DNA of 64,000 nucleotides from UBA11524 sp045591175 (GCA_045591175.1 JAZNSI010000005.1:1-64000), one strand, 5' to 3'. Shown: positions 42,662-51,759, counted from the first letter of the stretch. Made by a program: numbers and translations. The notes: generated by a model not told the origin, from the sequence alone.

Positions 42662-43669
42662 TCACAAGCCCGATTTCAGCGCGAAAATCTGCAGCATCGC
42701 GCTCTCCAGCGCGCCCTCCTGATTGTATCCGCCGGACTTGACCATGTACTCGGTGTTCAGGCAGATCTGCACCGCCTTCTTCACCTGACCGCCGGTGTAG
42801 CCGCTGGCCTGACGCATGCAGCGCTCCGCCGCGAAGGGCGCAATGCCCAGCCGCTGCTTGATGTCGCCCGGGGAGAGCTTCTCAAACTGCATGATCTTGA
42901 TGTGCTGCATCAGCCGGAACTGGCGCAGCAGCATCGCCAGGATGCCCAGCCGGTCAGAGCCGGTGGTCAGCATGTCCCGCAGGAGCCCGAAGGCCTTCCC
43001 CTGCTGACCCGCCACCACGGCGTCCACCATCTCAAACACCGTACATTCCACGCTGCGGGTGGCCACGGCGTGTACGTCCTCCTCGGTGACGGTGTCGCGA
43101 TCGCCAGCGAGGGCCGCCAGCTTTTCGATCTCTCGGCGGAGCAGCGCCGTATCGCTGCCCACGGTGAAGGACAGTACGCTCGCCGTCTGGGGCGAAACCG
43201 TCTTGCCCAGACCCGCGAAGGTCTTGATGATCCACGCATTCAGCTCCGCATCCGTCAGCGGCGCGAAGGATACAATGCCATTGGCCTTCTTGATGGCGGT
43301 GTACAGCTTCTTGCGGGCGTCCGCCTTGCCCCGGCAGAGGAACACCAAAATGGCGCTCTCCGGCACATTGGGGATGTAGGAGATCAGCCGCTCGTCCGCG
43401 TCGGCGCGGCCCATCAGCGCAGGATGCTCCCGCACGATGACCAGGCGCTTGTCTGCCATGAAGGGCAGCGTTTCACAGGCCGCGATGATCGCGTCGGTCG
43501 CCGGCGCGTCCATCAGGGACTCGTTCAGCTCCTCGAAGCCCTCGGGCAGGACGGCCTTGCGCAGGCTTTGCAGCGTGGCGGCCTTGATGTTCTCCTCCAC
43601 GCCCTCAAAGAGGTACGCGCCCGCGACCTTTCCAGCCTTGAGCAGCTGGGAAAATTCTTTTCTGTCCAT
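42662..43669 (-). CDS. holA: DNA polymerase III delta subunit
   Basis: The delta subunit opens the sliding clamp in the clamp loader. The 335-residue product has the pattern of HolA: AGAYLFEGVEENIKAATLQS, NESLMDAPATDAIIAACETL (the clamp-binding region), a middle DTALLRREIEKLAALAGDRD and a C-terminal KKAVQICLNTEYMVKSG. Sequence is weakly conserved in this family, but the domain order and length fit. The start follows GAGGTTTG and is only 3 bases from the upstream hydrolase stop, so the pair is coupled. Confidence 0.9.
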   Translation of the reverse strand: MDRKEFSQLLKAGKVAGAYLFEGVEENIKAATLQSLRKAVLPEGFEELNESLMDAPATDAIIAACETLPFMADKRLVIVREHPALMGRADADERLISYIPNVPESAILVFLCRGKADARKKLYTAIKKANGIVSFAPLTDAELNAWIIKTFAGLGKTVSPQTASVLSFTVGSDTALLRREIEKLAALAGDRDTVTEEDVHAVATRSVECTVFEMVDAVVAGQQGKAFGLLRDMLTTGSDRLGILAMLLRQFRLMQHIKIMQFEKLSPGDIKQRLGIAPFAAERCMRQASGYTGGQVKKAVQICLNTEYMVKSGGYNQEGALESAMLQIFALKSGL

Positions 43670-43672
43670 AGA

Positions 43673-44392
43673 TCAAACCTCGTAGGAATCCCCTGCCCTG
43701 GCCAGCAGCGCGTCGATGCGGACGGCGCGGGCCTGACGCAGCTGGGTTTCCGGATCGATGGCGGGGTTCAGGTGGGTGATGACAAAACGGCGGACGTCGG
43801 CGTCCTTGGCCAGCTGGGCCACATGGGCCGCAGACAGATGGGGCTTGCTCTCTGCCCAGGTGCTATCGGTGAACAGGCCGTCCGCCAGCAGGAAATCCGC
43901 ATTGCTGGCGAAATCAGCGAGGCCCTCCACCGTGTTGGTGTCGCCGGTGTAGCAGAAGGTCTTGCCCCCTCCTTCAATGCGGTACATCACCGCTGGCACC
44001 GGATGCCTCGCGGCGAAGGCCGTCACCTGCAGTGCCCCCACCGTGAAGGTCTTGCCGGGTGTTACGTCATGCAGCACGATCTTCCCGCAGCCCTGCACGG
44101 CCCTGCGCACCAGCGCATTCTCGTCCGCCGGGGCGTAGATGTGCAGCGGCTTCGTCGCACATGCCTCCAGGCGGAAGATCAGCGGCAGCACGTCGGAGCA
44201 GTGGTCGTAATGCCAGTGGCTCAGCAGCAGCGCGGTGAGCTCCTCCGGGGGCGTCAGGGCCGTCAGGCGCGCCAGGATGCCGCAGCCCAGATCCAGGGCG
44301 ATATTCGTCTCCCCGGATGCGAGGAAGTACCCGGAGGTCGCTCCGCCGGGCGCAGGAAAGGGACCGTTCATCCCCAGAATGGTCAGGCGCAT
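43673..44392 (-). CDS. Metallo-beta-lactamase-fold hydrolase (RNase Z-like)
   Basis: This 239-residue cytoplasmic protein starts MRLTILGMNGPFPAPGGATS. The metal site is LSHWHYDHCSD, with FCYTGDTNTVE and FVITHLNPAIDP completing it, in the arrangement of the RNase Z/ElaC-type branch. It lacks the long exosite arm of true RNase Z. The start follows AGGGGAG. It is upstream of holA. tRNA 3' processing is possible; the substrate is unproven. Confidence 0.82.
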   Translation of the reverse strand: MRLTILGMNGPFPAPGGATSGYFLASGETNIALDLGCGILARLTALTPPEELTALLLSHWHYDHCSDVLPLIFRLEACATKPLHIYAPADENALVRRAVQGCGKIVLHDVTPGKTFTVGALQVTAFAARHPVPAVMYRIEGGGKTFCYTGDTNTVEGLADFASNADFLLADGLFTDSTWAESKPHLSAAHVAQLAKDADVRRFVITHLNPAIDPETQLRQARAVRIDALLARAGDSYEV

Positions 44393-44407
44393 GGAATCAC
44401 TCCCCTG

Positions 44408-45838
44408 TTACTTGTTGCTGGCAGTCAGGTCGTTGGCCCAGAAGTCCGAGCGGAGCATGAACAGGCCGATGATCAGCTTTGCCACGTCGATGAACTGGAT
44501 GCAGAAGTACATCATCACCACGCTGGCGTCGGTGTAGCGGCTGAGCACGAAGGCCAGCACCGCCGGCACGCACCAGGTGTACACCGAGTCAAAGAGGAAG
44601 GTGATGAAGGTCTTGCCGCCGGAGCGGATGGTGAAGTAGGTCGCATGCAGGAAAGCATGGATGGGCAGGGACGCACCGGCGATGATCAGCGTCTGGGATG
44701 CCAGACGCTTGGCCTCATCCGTGACGGCAAACCAATGCGGGATGATGCCGGCCATGCAGGCCAGCATCGCGCCCAGCACGATGTGGCTCACCACGGTGAT
44801 GAAGAGCAGCTTGGTATCCGTGTCGCGGGCGCCCTTGGGATCGCCCTGGCCCAGGCACTGGCCAACCATGATGGACACCGCATTGCCCATGGCAAACATG
44901 ATGATGCAGAACAGATTCCATGCGGTGGACGTGATGTTCAGCGCCGCCAGCGCGGTCATGCCGCGGGTGGAGTAGCACTGGTTGATGAAGGTCATGCCCA
45001 GGGACCAGAACACCTCGTTGAGCATCAGCGGCGTACCGGTGATGGCGATGCGCTTGAGCAGATTCAGCGGCACATAGCCGTTGCGGAACGCACCCTTGAG
45101 GAAAATGTAGCGTTCCTGATGCAGATGCGCGTAGATGAGCACCACGAACATCTCCACGAAGCGGGCAATGACGGTGGCCAGCGCCGCGCCGCGCACGCCC
45201 ATGCCCGCGCCCCACATGGTGAAGTTCGCGCCGAGGATGGACATCTCGCGGACGGGGTAAATCAGCAGGAAGTTCAGCACCAGGTTGGTCAAAATCGCGA
45301 TGACACTGGCTACCATGGTCGCCACGGTCTTGCCCTGCTCGCGCATGGAGCCCGCGTAGGCCTGCACCAGCATGAACGGGAACAGGCCGAAGAGCATGAT
45401 GTGCAGATAATCCAGGCCCTCGTCCAGCGCATAGGCGGCGCGGGCCGCGTCGCTCTCGCCCTTCAGGAAGAGACCGATGAAAGTGTCATCGAAGCCCCAC
45501 AGCAGCGCAATACCGATCACCACCGCCGCCACGCCGAAGTAGAGCTTGGTGCGGAAGGACTGGCGCATGCCGTCCACGTCGCCCTTGCCCGCGAACTGCG
45601 CACCGAAGATGCTCACGCCGGAAAGGCCGCCGAAGATGGTCAGGTTGAACACCATCAGGATCTGGTTGACCACGCTGACCGCGCTGAGGGATTCCTCGCC
45701 CAGGCTGCCGACCATCAGGTTGTCCAGCAGGTTGACGGCGGAGGTGATGCCCTGCTGCACCACCAGCGGCAGCAGGATGATCATCACGGAGCGGTAAAAG
45801 GCTTTATCGCCGATAAACTTTCTCATAAACTTGGACAT
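44408..45838 (-). CDS. MATE-family efflux transporter
   Basis: This 476-residue membrane protein has about twelve hydrophobic segments in two similar halves. ITSAVNLLDNLMVGSLGEES is typical of MATE helix 1-2, and ALNITSTAWNLFCIIMFAMG with VSIMVGQCLGQGDPKGARDT is the matching part of the second half. MATE proteins export drugs or metabolites by Na+ or H+ antiport. AAAGGAG precedes the start. It lies 15 bases before the hydrolase-holA pair, probably in the same transcript. The substrate is unknown. Confidence 0.92.
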   Translation of the reverse strand: MSKFMRKFIGDKAFYRSVMIILLPLVVQQGITSAVNLLDNLMVGSLGEESLSAVSVVNQILMVFNLTIFGGLSGVSIFGAQFAGKGDVDGMRQSFRTKLYFGVAAVVIGIALLWGFDDTFIGLFLKGESDAARAAYALDEGLDYLHIMLFGLFPFMLVQAYAGSMREQGKTVATMVASVIAILTNLVLNFLLIYPVREMSILGANFTMWGAGMGVRGAALATVIARFVEMFVVLIYAHLHQERYIFLKGAFRNGYVPLNLLKRIAITGTPLMLNEVFWSLGMTFINQCYSTRGMTALAALNITSTAWNLFCIIMFAMGNAVSIMVGQCLGQGDPKGARDTDTKLLFITVVSHIVLGAMLACMAGIIPHWFAVTDEAKRLASQTLIIAGASLPIHAFLHATYFTIRSGGKTFITFLFDSVYTWCVPAVLAFVLSRYTDASVVMMYFCIQFIDVAKLIIGLFMLRSDFWANDLTASNK

Positions 45839-45870
45839 CGGATAAGTTCTCCTTTGGGTACTTCGTTTGA

Positions 45871-46413
45871 TTATTCAGGAAGCGCAAGTACACCCGGATG
45901 CCCTTCCCCGGGGTACGGCTCCCCTCGCTTCTTTGCCCGGAGGATCTCCCGGTGGAGCTTCCACACATCCGGCAGAGGCTCCGCCTTCAGCAGCGCCTCC
46001 AGGCTGAGTACATACGCTTCCTCACACAGGATGCCATCGGCCGCCAGATCACGGTATTCCTCCACCGCCACGACATCTGCAAACAACGTCAGCTCATGTC
46101 CGTCCTGGGTGTCACAGGCAAGGGGGTGCATCATCTTCAGGCAGGTTTCCGGTGATATTGCGCCCTGCTCAAGCCGCGCGCGCAGCTCCTGGCGCAGCAT
46201 GTGCCCGACGAGCGTCATATCCACCGGATGATCCAGCAGATACGCCCGCAAGACATGCATGCTTTCCTCGTCACTGCCGCATAACGACAGCGCCAGCGTC
46301 AGTTCGGAAAGGGGATTTTCCGCCTCCAGGGCAGCATTCATTTCCGAATGAAACAACCGGCCCTCCCCTGCCTCCAACAGCAGGAGGTGAAATTGAGCAC
46401 GCTCAGGCGTCAT
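45871..46413 (-). CDS. Hypothetical helical protein
   Basis: This 180-residue, mostly helical and acidic protein is not recognised. It begins MTPERAQFHLLLLEAGEGRL and has long amphipathic helices, no signal peptide and no membrane segment. The ATG at 46413 follows GAGGTG, which lies in the last codons of the upstream epimerase, so it is coupled to that gene. An upstream in-frame ATG would overlap the epimerase widely and was rejected. Function unknown. Confidence 0.65.
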   Translation of the reverse strand: MTPERAQFHLLLLEAGEGRLFHSEMNAALEAENPLSELTLALSLCGSDEESMHVLRAYLLDHPVDMTLVGHMLRQELRARLEQGAISPETCLKMMHPLACDTQDGHELTLFADVVAVEEYRDLAADGILCEEAYVLSLEALLKAEPLPDVWKLHREILRAKKRGEPYPGEGHPGVLALPE

Positions 46414-46418
46414 GGCAT

Positions 46419-47315
46419 TCACCTCGTTGTTTCCAGCCACGCCACCTGCTCCCGCAGCCCGTCCTCCAGGGAGATGCAGGGCATACGGACGCCGGCCCGG
46501 CGCAGCTTGGTCATATCGTAGCTGCGGTGGCACAGGTGCCCGCTGTACTGGGGATGCGCCTCCAGGTAGCCGTCCAGCGGCACGGTCTCGATCGTCACAT
46601 CGCAGCCGATGATGCGCCCCAGCAGCCGGTAATAATCCGCGTTGGTCACCACGTCCGTGCCGCCGATGCAGAAGATCTGCCGGAATGCGGCAGGCTTGCC
46701 GATACAGTCCAGGATCGCCAGCGCCAGGTCATCCACATAAATGGGGTGGATGAGGAACTCGCCGCCGCCCACCAGACGCAGGGGCTTCTCCGCGCGGAGG
46801 TGGGCCAGCAGATCAGGCTGCCGGGTATGCTCCGGATAGCAGCCCAGCTGGAAGCCCGCGCCGAAAATGTGCCCGGGCCGGAAAATCGTGTAGTTGAGGC
46901 CGGAGGCGATGAAAGCCTCCTCCATCAGCCGCTTGGTGGCGCCGTAGCCGCCGTCGGTGAGGTAGTGCTCGTTGCTTTCGTCCTGCGGGACGTCCTTGTG
47001 GGCCGGATGGTACACCGAGTCGGTGGATACGACCACGAAGCGCTCCGTGTGCCGGCTGATGATCTCCACGCACTGCGCGGCGGTCTTTGGAGTTCGCCCG
47101 TTGCAGTCAATACAGGCGTCCCAGCAGGTATTCGCGCCGTCAATGGTGCGGCGGACGGAGGCGTCATCCTCCCGGTCAGCCGTCAGGGCATGCACGCCCG
47201 GAGGCAGCGGACGCAATCCGCGGGACAGCGTCCACACGTCGTGGCCCTGCTGCATCGCCAGCTCCGCAATGCGCCCACTCAGCTGGCCGCTTCCGCCAAG
47301 GATCAGCAGCTTCAT
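46419..47315 (-). CDS. NAD-dependent epimerase/dehydratase-family protein (atypical SDR)
   Basis: This 298-residue Rossmann protein starts MKLLILGGSGQLSGRIAELA with the NAD(P) glycine loop. It continues with FVVVSTDSVYHPAHKDVPQD, GGYGATKRLMEEAF (YxxxK active site) and FRPGHIFG. The C-terminal half fits the extended or atypical SDR class that includes sugar-nucleotide epimerases and mRNA-binding-like proteins. It is the middle gene between the EamA transporter and the unknown protein. The substrate cannot be told. Confidence 0.85.
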   Translation of the reverse strand: MKLLILGGSGQLSGRIAELAMQQGHDVWTLSRGLRPLPPGVHALTADREDDASVRRTIDGANTCWDACIDCNGRTPKTAAQCVEIISRHTERFVVVSTDSVYHPAHKDVPQDESNEHYLTDGGYGATKRLMEEAFIASGLNYTIFRPGHIFGAGFQLGCYPEHTRQPDLLAHLRAEKPLRLVGGGEFLIHPIYVDDLALAILDCIGKPAAFRQIFCIGGTDVVTNADYYRLLGRIIGCDVTIETVPLDGYLEAHPQYSGHLCHRSYDMTKLRRAGVRMPCISLEDGLREQVAWLETTR

Positions 47316-47327
47316 CGTATCCCCCCG

Positions 47328-48164
47328 TCAGATGTTCAGCAGCACCAGCGCGGCCATGATGAGCCCGATAGCGATGAGCTTGCGCTTTTCCACCTTCTCG
47401 CGGAAGCAGAGCACGCCCACCAGCGTCACCACGATGATCGTGCCCACGGAGAAGCTGGGGTACACCACCACCGCGGGCACCTCGCGCAGTGCCCAGAGCA
47501 GAAAGCGCGCGGACATGTAGTTCGGTACGCCCAGGCAGAGGCCGCACAGCACGTCCGGCAGCGTGACGGACTGCTTCTTCACCAGGCACAGGATCACGCA
47601 CAGCACCAGCGCCACCAGGAAGGTGAATACCAGGAAGTAGTTGCCGTGGTCCGCGTTGCCCCAGGTCTGGAAAACCTTGGACATCACGTCGGACATGCCG
47701 CCGCACAGCAGCAGCGCGATCAGCCCCGGCAGGAAGCCCTTGCTCTCCCGGGCAGCGCCGCCCTTGGGCTGCATCAGCAGGATCGCGCCGATGGCCACGG
47801 CAAAGCCGATCATCTGCAGTGGCCGCACCGGCTCGCCGAACACGGTGATGGCCGCCAGGGTCGGCACCAGCACGCCCAGCTTCTGGAAGGTAGCCGGCAG
47901 CACCACGCCGCTGCGGCGGATGTTCCACTGCAGCGTCACGAAGCCCAGCAGGTACAGCATGCCGCACAGGCTGCCCAGGCCCATGGTAAGGCCCGCGCCC
48001 TCCCCCGCAGGGATCACGCCGCCCGCCAGGAAGGCCGCCGCCGCGGTGCACATGACGTAGTTCGCCGCCAGCATGGTGATGTTGTTGCGGGCAAACTTCT
48101 GGCTGATGCGCATCACGATGGACACCAGCGAGGAGGATATGATCGCAAGGATCAGGTAGATCAT
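47328..48164 (-). CDS. EamA/DMT-superfamily transporter
   Basis: The 278-residue product has about ten membrane helices in two EamA-like halves. The halves end in VFGEPVRPLQMIGFAVAIGA and CFREKVEKRKLIAIGLIMAA, the repeated EamA signature. AAAGGAG precedes the ATG at 48164. Immediately upstream of that Shine-Dalgarno stands a terminator (48179-48209) and then a family-B repeat. It may belong to a transcript started elsewhere, or be attenuated. The substrate is unknown. Confidence 0.88.
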   Translation of the reverse strand: MIYLILAIISSSLVSIVMRISQKFARNNITMLAANYVMCTAAAAFLAGGVIPAGEGAGLTMGLGSLCGMLYLLGFVTLQWNIRRSGVVLPATFQKLGVLVPTLAAITVFGEPVRPLQMIGFAVAIGAILLMQPKGGAARESKGFLPGLIALLLCGGMSDVMSKVFQTWGNADHGNYFLVFTFLVALVLCVILCLVKKQSVTLPDVLCGLCLGVPNYMSARFLLWALREVPAVVVYPSFSVGTIIVVTLVGVLCFREKVEKRKLIAIGLIMAALVLLNI

Positions 48165-48178
48165 GCAAAGCTCCTTTG

Positions 48179-48209
48179 AAAAAGCGCCGACCCCGTAAGG
48201 AATCGGCGC
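48179..48209 (-). terminator. Terminator abutting the EamA Shine-Dalgarno
   Basis: On the minus strand GCGCCGA/TCGGCGC with further weak pairs is followed by T5 and then directly by CAAAGGAG, the EamA ribosome-binding site. It could end the pgi transcript or act as an attenuator of EamA. Confidence 0.7.
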
Positions 48210-48288
48210 CATGTGTTGCATAAGGACAGCCATCCAGCCCGCGCGATAGCGAGCGCGGAAAGACGGCATCAAATCACACCCCGACAAA

Positions 48289-48351
48289 CACGCGGTCGGT
48301 CTATGCCGCAGCAGTCAACGCAATCGCGGGCCGGGTGCAGCGTCACGCTGC
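48289..48351 (-). repeat. Family B repeat, reverse copy
   Basis: Read on the minus strand it begins with the perfect GCAGCG-TGA-CGCTGC hairpin (48337-48351) and continues through CGCGATTG, GACT and AGACCGACCGCGTG. It aligns with 37669-37731 of the tandem repeat with scattered substitutions. The repeat end CCGCGCGATAGCGAGCGCGG (48239-48258) also resembles the unit heads there. It begins next to the pgi stop codon. Confidence 0.75.
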
Positions 48352-49695
48352 TTAAGCGTTCAGCTTGGCTTCCAGCGCTTCCTTGATCTTCTCGTAACCG
48401 GGCTTGCCCAGCAGCGCGAACATGTTCTTCTTGTAGGCCTCAACGCCGGGCTGATCGAAGGGGTTCACGCCCAGCAGGTAGCCGCTCAGGCCGCAGGCCT
48501 TCTCGAAGAAGTAGCACAGGTAGCCGAAGTGATAGGCGTCCGCCTGGTCGATCTCAATGATGATGTTGGGGGTGCCGCCGTCCATGTGAGCCATCAGGGT
48601 GCCCTGGTAGGCCTTGGAGTTGACGAACTGCACGGACTTGCCAGCCAGGTAGTTCAGGCCGTCGATGTCCTCCGCGGCCTCCTCGATGAAGGCCTCGGTA
48701 CGGGGCGCCTTCACCCAGATGACGGTCTCGAACAGGTTGCGGGTGCCGTCCTGGATGAACTGGCCGATGGAGTGCAGGTCAGTGGAGAAGTTCGCGGCAG
48801 TGGGGAAAATGCCCTTCTGATCCTTGCCCTCGGACTCGGCGAAGAGCTGCTTGAACCACTCGCCCATCATGGTCAGGGCGGGCTCGTAGTTCACCAGGAT
48901 CTCGGTGTTCTTGCCCTTGCGGTACAGGATGTTGCGCAGGGCGGCGTACTGCATGGAGGGGTTGCAGTCGATGCAGCCTTCCTTGCAAACCTCGCGGGCC
49001 TCGGCAGCGCCCTTCATCATGGCCTCGATGTCGATACCGGCGGCAGCGATGGGCAGCAGGCCCACAGCGGTCAGCACGGAGAAACGGCCGCCCACCTCCT
49101 CCGGCACAACGAAGGTCTCGTAGCCCTCAACGTTGGCCAGGTTCTTCAGCGCGCCGCGAGCCTTGTCGGTGGTGGCGTAGATGCGGTCCTTGGCGCCTTC
49201 CTTGCCATACTTCTCCTCCAGCATCTTCTTGAAGACGCGGAAGGCGATGGCGGGCTCGGTGGTGGTGCCGGACTTGGAGATGATGTTGACAGAGAAGTCG
49301 CGGTCGCCGATGATCTTGATGATGTCGTTCAGGTAGGAAGAGGAGATGTTGTTGCCGGCGAAGTAGATCTCGGGGATGCCCTCGGGACGCACGCCGTTGT
49401 ACATCTGGCCGTTGACGAACTCGATGGCCGCGCGGGCGCCCAGGTAGGAGCCGCCGATGCCGATGACGACCAGCACTTCGCTTTCGCCCTGGATCTTCTT
49501 GGCAGCCTTCTGGATGCGGGCAAACTCGTCCTTGTCGTAGTTGACCGGCAGATCCAGCCAGCCCAGGAAGTCGTTGCCAGCGCCCTTACCGCTCAGCAGA
49601 ACTTCGTTGACAGTCTTCATCAGGTCCTTCATATTGTCCAGTTCAGCCTGGTTCACAAAACCGTTGACGCCGGTGAGCTTGAGTTCCATCGCCAT
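48352..49695 (-). CDS. pgi: Glucose-6-phosphate isomerase
   Basis: Phosphoglucose isomerase interconverts glucose 6-phosphate and fructose 6-phosphate. The 447-residue product is the shorter Bacillota type and has LVVIGIGGSYLGARAAIEFV, ISKSGTTTEPAIAFRVFKKM, VGGRFSVLTAVGLLPIAAAG, the glutamate region, and VNPFDQPGVEAYKKNMFALL. GGAGCG precedes the start. It has its own strong promoter and connects the cellobiose-phosphorylase product to glycolysis. Confidence 0.97.
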   Translation of the reverse strand: MAMELKLTGVNGFVNQAELDNMKDLMKTVNEVLLSGKGAGNDFLGWLDLPVNYDKDEFARIQKAAKKIQGESEVLVVIGIGGSYLGARAAIEFVNGQMYNGVRPEGIPEIYFAGNNISSSYLNDIIKIIGDRDFSVNIISKSGTTTEPAIAFRVFKKMLEEKYGKEGAKDRIYATTDKARGALKNLANVEGYETFVVPEEVGGRFSVLTAVGLLPIAAAGIDIEAMMKGAAEAREVCKEGCIDCNPSMQYAALRNILYRKGKNTEILVNYEPALTMMGEWFKQLFAESEGKDQKGIFPTAANFSTDLHSIGQFIQDGTRNLFETVIWVKAPRTEAFIEEAAEDIDGLNYLAGKSVQFVNSKAYQGTLMAHMDGGTPNIIIEIDQADAYHFGYLCYFFEKACGLSGYLLGVNPFDQPGVEAYKKNMFALLGKPGYEKIKEALEAKLNA

Positions 49696-49757
49696 GGTGA
49701 TCGCTCCATTTCTTTATGTCGTAATATTGCAGATTGCAGGCATATCATGCCATGATC

Positions 49758-49786
49758 ATTATACCGCGGATACGGTTGATTTGCAA
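49758..49786 (-). promoter_or_regulatory. Promoter of pgi
   Basis: On the minus strand: TTGCAA (49781-49786), 17-base spacer, TATAAT (49758-49763). The leader is about 60 nt. Confidence 0.85.
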
Positions 49787-49853
49787 GGGGGGGACGTCAT
49801 CCGCCGCCTATTTTTCACGCCGTGAATGTGACGTGGCACTCCCCCGCGGCAGC

Positions 49854-49884
49854 AAAAAGCGCTCCCCGGTTTCCCGGAGAGCGC
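49854..49884 (-). terminator. Terminator of the sugar ABC operon
   Basis: On the minus strand GCGCTCTCC/GGGGAGCGC (9 pairs with one G-T) is followed by T5. Confidence 0.87.
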
Positions 49885-49949
49885 CGATATGCATTTGCGC
49901 AGAGGAAGTCGGGCGATCAGCCGTCCTTCCTGCTATGCTGCGATCAGGA

Positions 49950-51746
49950 TTACTCCTTCACGCCGCCAACCGCAACGCCGGCGATGATGTACTTAGACAG
50001 GCAGAAGTACACGATCAGCAGCGGCAACGCCGTCAGCGTCAGGCCCAGGTAGATGGAGCCGTAGTCGGTACGATAGATATCGCCGCGCAGCTCCTTGACC
50101 ATCATGGGCAGCGTCTTCATTTCAGACTTGGACAGCAGCATCAGGGGGGTCAGGTAGTTGTTCCAGGAACCGATGACCGCCATGATGCCCATGGTCGCCA
50201 TTGCGGGGATCATGATGGGCATAACGATGCGGTTGTAGGTGTAGAACTCGCCTGCGCCGTCGATACGGGCCGCTTCCACCAGCGACACCTGGAAGTTGGC
50301 TTCCAGATACTGCTTGAAGAAGAACACCGTAGAGGCCGATGCAATGGCCGGGATGATCAGCGGCAGATAGCTGTTGGTCCACTCCAGCTGGTACATGAAC
50401 ATGAAGAAGCCGGTACCGGTGACCTGGCCGGGGATCATGATGATGGCCAGGATCATCGCGTAGAGCAGCTTCGCGCCCTTGAACTTGTACACCGTCAGGC
50501 CGTAGGCGGTCAGGGCGGAGAAGTACACGCTCAGGATCGTGGAGCCAAAGGCAATGATCGCGCTGTTCTTGAAGCCCAGCATGACGTCAAAGTGCTTCGC
50601 CTGCAGCGTATTCCAGTTGATAGACAGGAACTTGGAGGGGATCAGAGACACGCCGCTCTGGATCTGCTGAGAGTTACGGGTCGCGTTGACGATCATCAGC
50701 CAGAAGGGCAGCAGGCTCAGCACGCTCAGGGAGATGCAGAGCACATAGATCATCGTGCGCTTGGTATTGGTCACGGTGGTGCAGTGCAGCAGCAGCGCGG
50801 CCAGGGGCATCAGCATCAGCGCGATGGCCAGCGGCCAGTTCATGACCGGCGCGCTGAAGGGCAGCTTGACGGGGATCGCGCGCAGGCGCAGCACCGCAAA
50901 GCTCAGCGCCAGGAAGGCGATCAGATTCGCAAAGCTGGCAAAGGTGTACAGCTTGCTGACCAGACGATCGCCGCCGGCCCAAACCAGGCCCAGGGCAACC
51001 ACCAGCATCGCTGCGCCCACCCAAATAGCTACGTAGAAATCGGTAAAGCTTGTGGGGTAGAGCGCGCCGCCCTGGTTGATGATCTGCATATCCAGCTGGA
51101 TCTCAGCAGGCAGCTTGCCAGGCAGCAGCGCGAACGTCAGGCCGGAGGCAGAGTCGGCCTGCTCCAGCTCGGCCTTCTGCGCCAGAAGCTCATTGACGTT
51201 GACCTGTTCCTTGTTGACCTTGCCCAGCTGCTTATAGACCGCATCCTGGGTCTTCTGGACCTTGGCAACATCCGTGCCTTCAGCAGCCATGGCGTCGATA
51301 GCCACCTGCTGACGGACAATCTTGATCATCACGGTGTAGCGCTCGTTAGACACAGCGAATTCCTTATCCAGATCCGCAGAGGTCACGTTACCGGTGGCCT
51401 TCTGCTCCTCCAGATCGGCACGCTTCACATCCAGCGCAGACTGCCAGTTGACCAGCTCGGTCCACACATCCTGACGGTTCTCAAAGGCAGGCTTGGCCGC
51501 TTCCATTTCCGCAGCCAGCAATGCCGGCAGGCCTTCCGTCGGAACGGCCTCGATCGTCACGTCCTTGACCTTGTTGTTCTCGCGCACCAGCTTATCGGCC
51601 GCACGGGTCACGGAGCCTTCTTCCTTGACGATGTCCTCCATCAGGGAGATCATCGTGTTATCCTCAAACGTTGCGATGGGCAGGAACAGGCACACCAGGG
51701 ACAGGATGATCAGAACGGAATAGATAATTCTGCGATTCTTCTTCAT
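49950..51746 (-). CDS. Sugar ABC transporter permease (MalG-like) with a large extracytoplasmic domain
   Basis: The 598-residue product is about twice the usual size. Residues 6-24 form a membrane helix and residues about 25-235 a mainly helical, Glu/Lys/Ala-rich, coiled-coil-like region expected outside the membrane. Three extra membrane helices follow (about 237-257, 268-288, 302-322). From about 330 it is a normal CUT1 inner-membrane component, with the EAA loop EAARIDGAGEFYTYNRIVMP and ending AGVAVGGVKE. The start at 51746 follows GGGGGTAGGAG. It is the last gene of the SBP-permease-permease operon. The extra domain is not recognised. Confidence 0.85.
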   Translation of the reverse strand: MKKNRRIIYSVLIILSLVCLFLPIATFEDNTMISLMEDIVKEEGSVTRAADKLVRENNKVKDVTIEAVPTEGLPALLAAEMEAAKPAFENRQDVWTELVNWQSALDVKRADLEEQKATGNVTSADLDKEFAVSNERYTVMIKIVRQQVAIDAMAAEGTDVAKVQKTQDAVYKQLGKVNKEQVNVNELLAQKAELEQADSASGLTFALLPGKLPAEIQLDMQIINQGGALYPTSFTDFYVAIWVGAAMLVVALGLVWAGGDRLVSKLYTFASFANLIAFLALSFAVLRLRAIPVKLPFSAPVMNWPLAIALMLMPLAALLLHCTTVTNTKRTMIYVLCISLSVLSLLPFWLMIVNATRNSQQIQSGVSLIPSKFLSINWNTLQAKHFDVMLGFKNSAIIAFGSTILSVYFSALTAYGLTVYKFKGAKLLYAMILAIIMIPGQVTGTGFFMFMYQLEWTNSYLPLIIPAIASASTVFFFKQYLEANFQVSLVEAARIDGAGEFYTYNRIVMPIMIPAMATMGIMAVIGSWNNYLTPLMLLSKSEMKTLPMMVKELRGDIYRTDYGSIYLGLTLTALPLLIVYFCLSKYIIAGVAVGGVKE

Positions 51747-51759
51747 TGCTCCTACCCCC

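Noticed and set aside
42566..46231. Plus-strand open frame of 1221 codons across holA, the hydrolase and the MATE gene
   Set aside because: It runs antisense through three recognised genes; the His/Arg/Gln-rich product is typical of a shadow frame.
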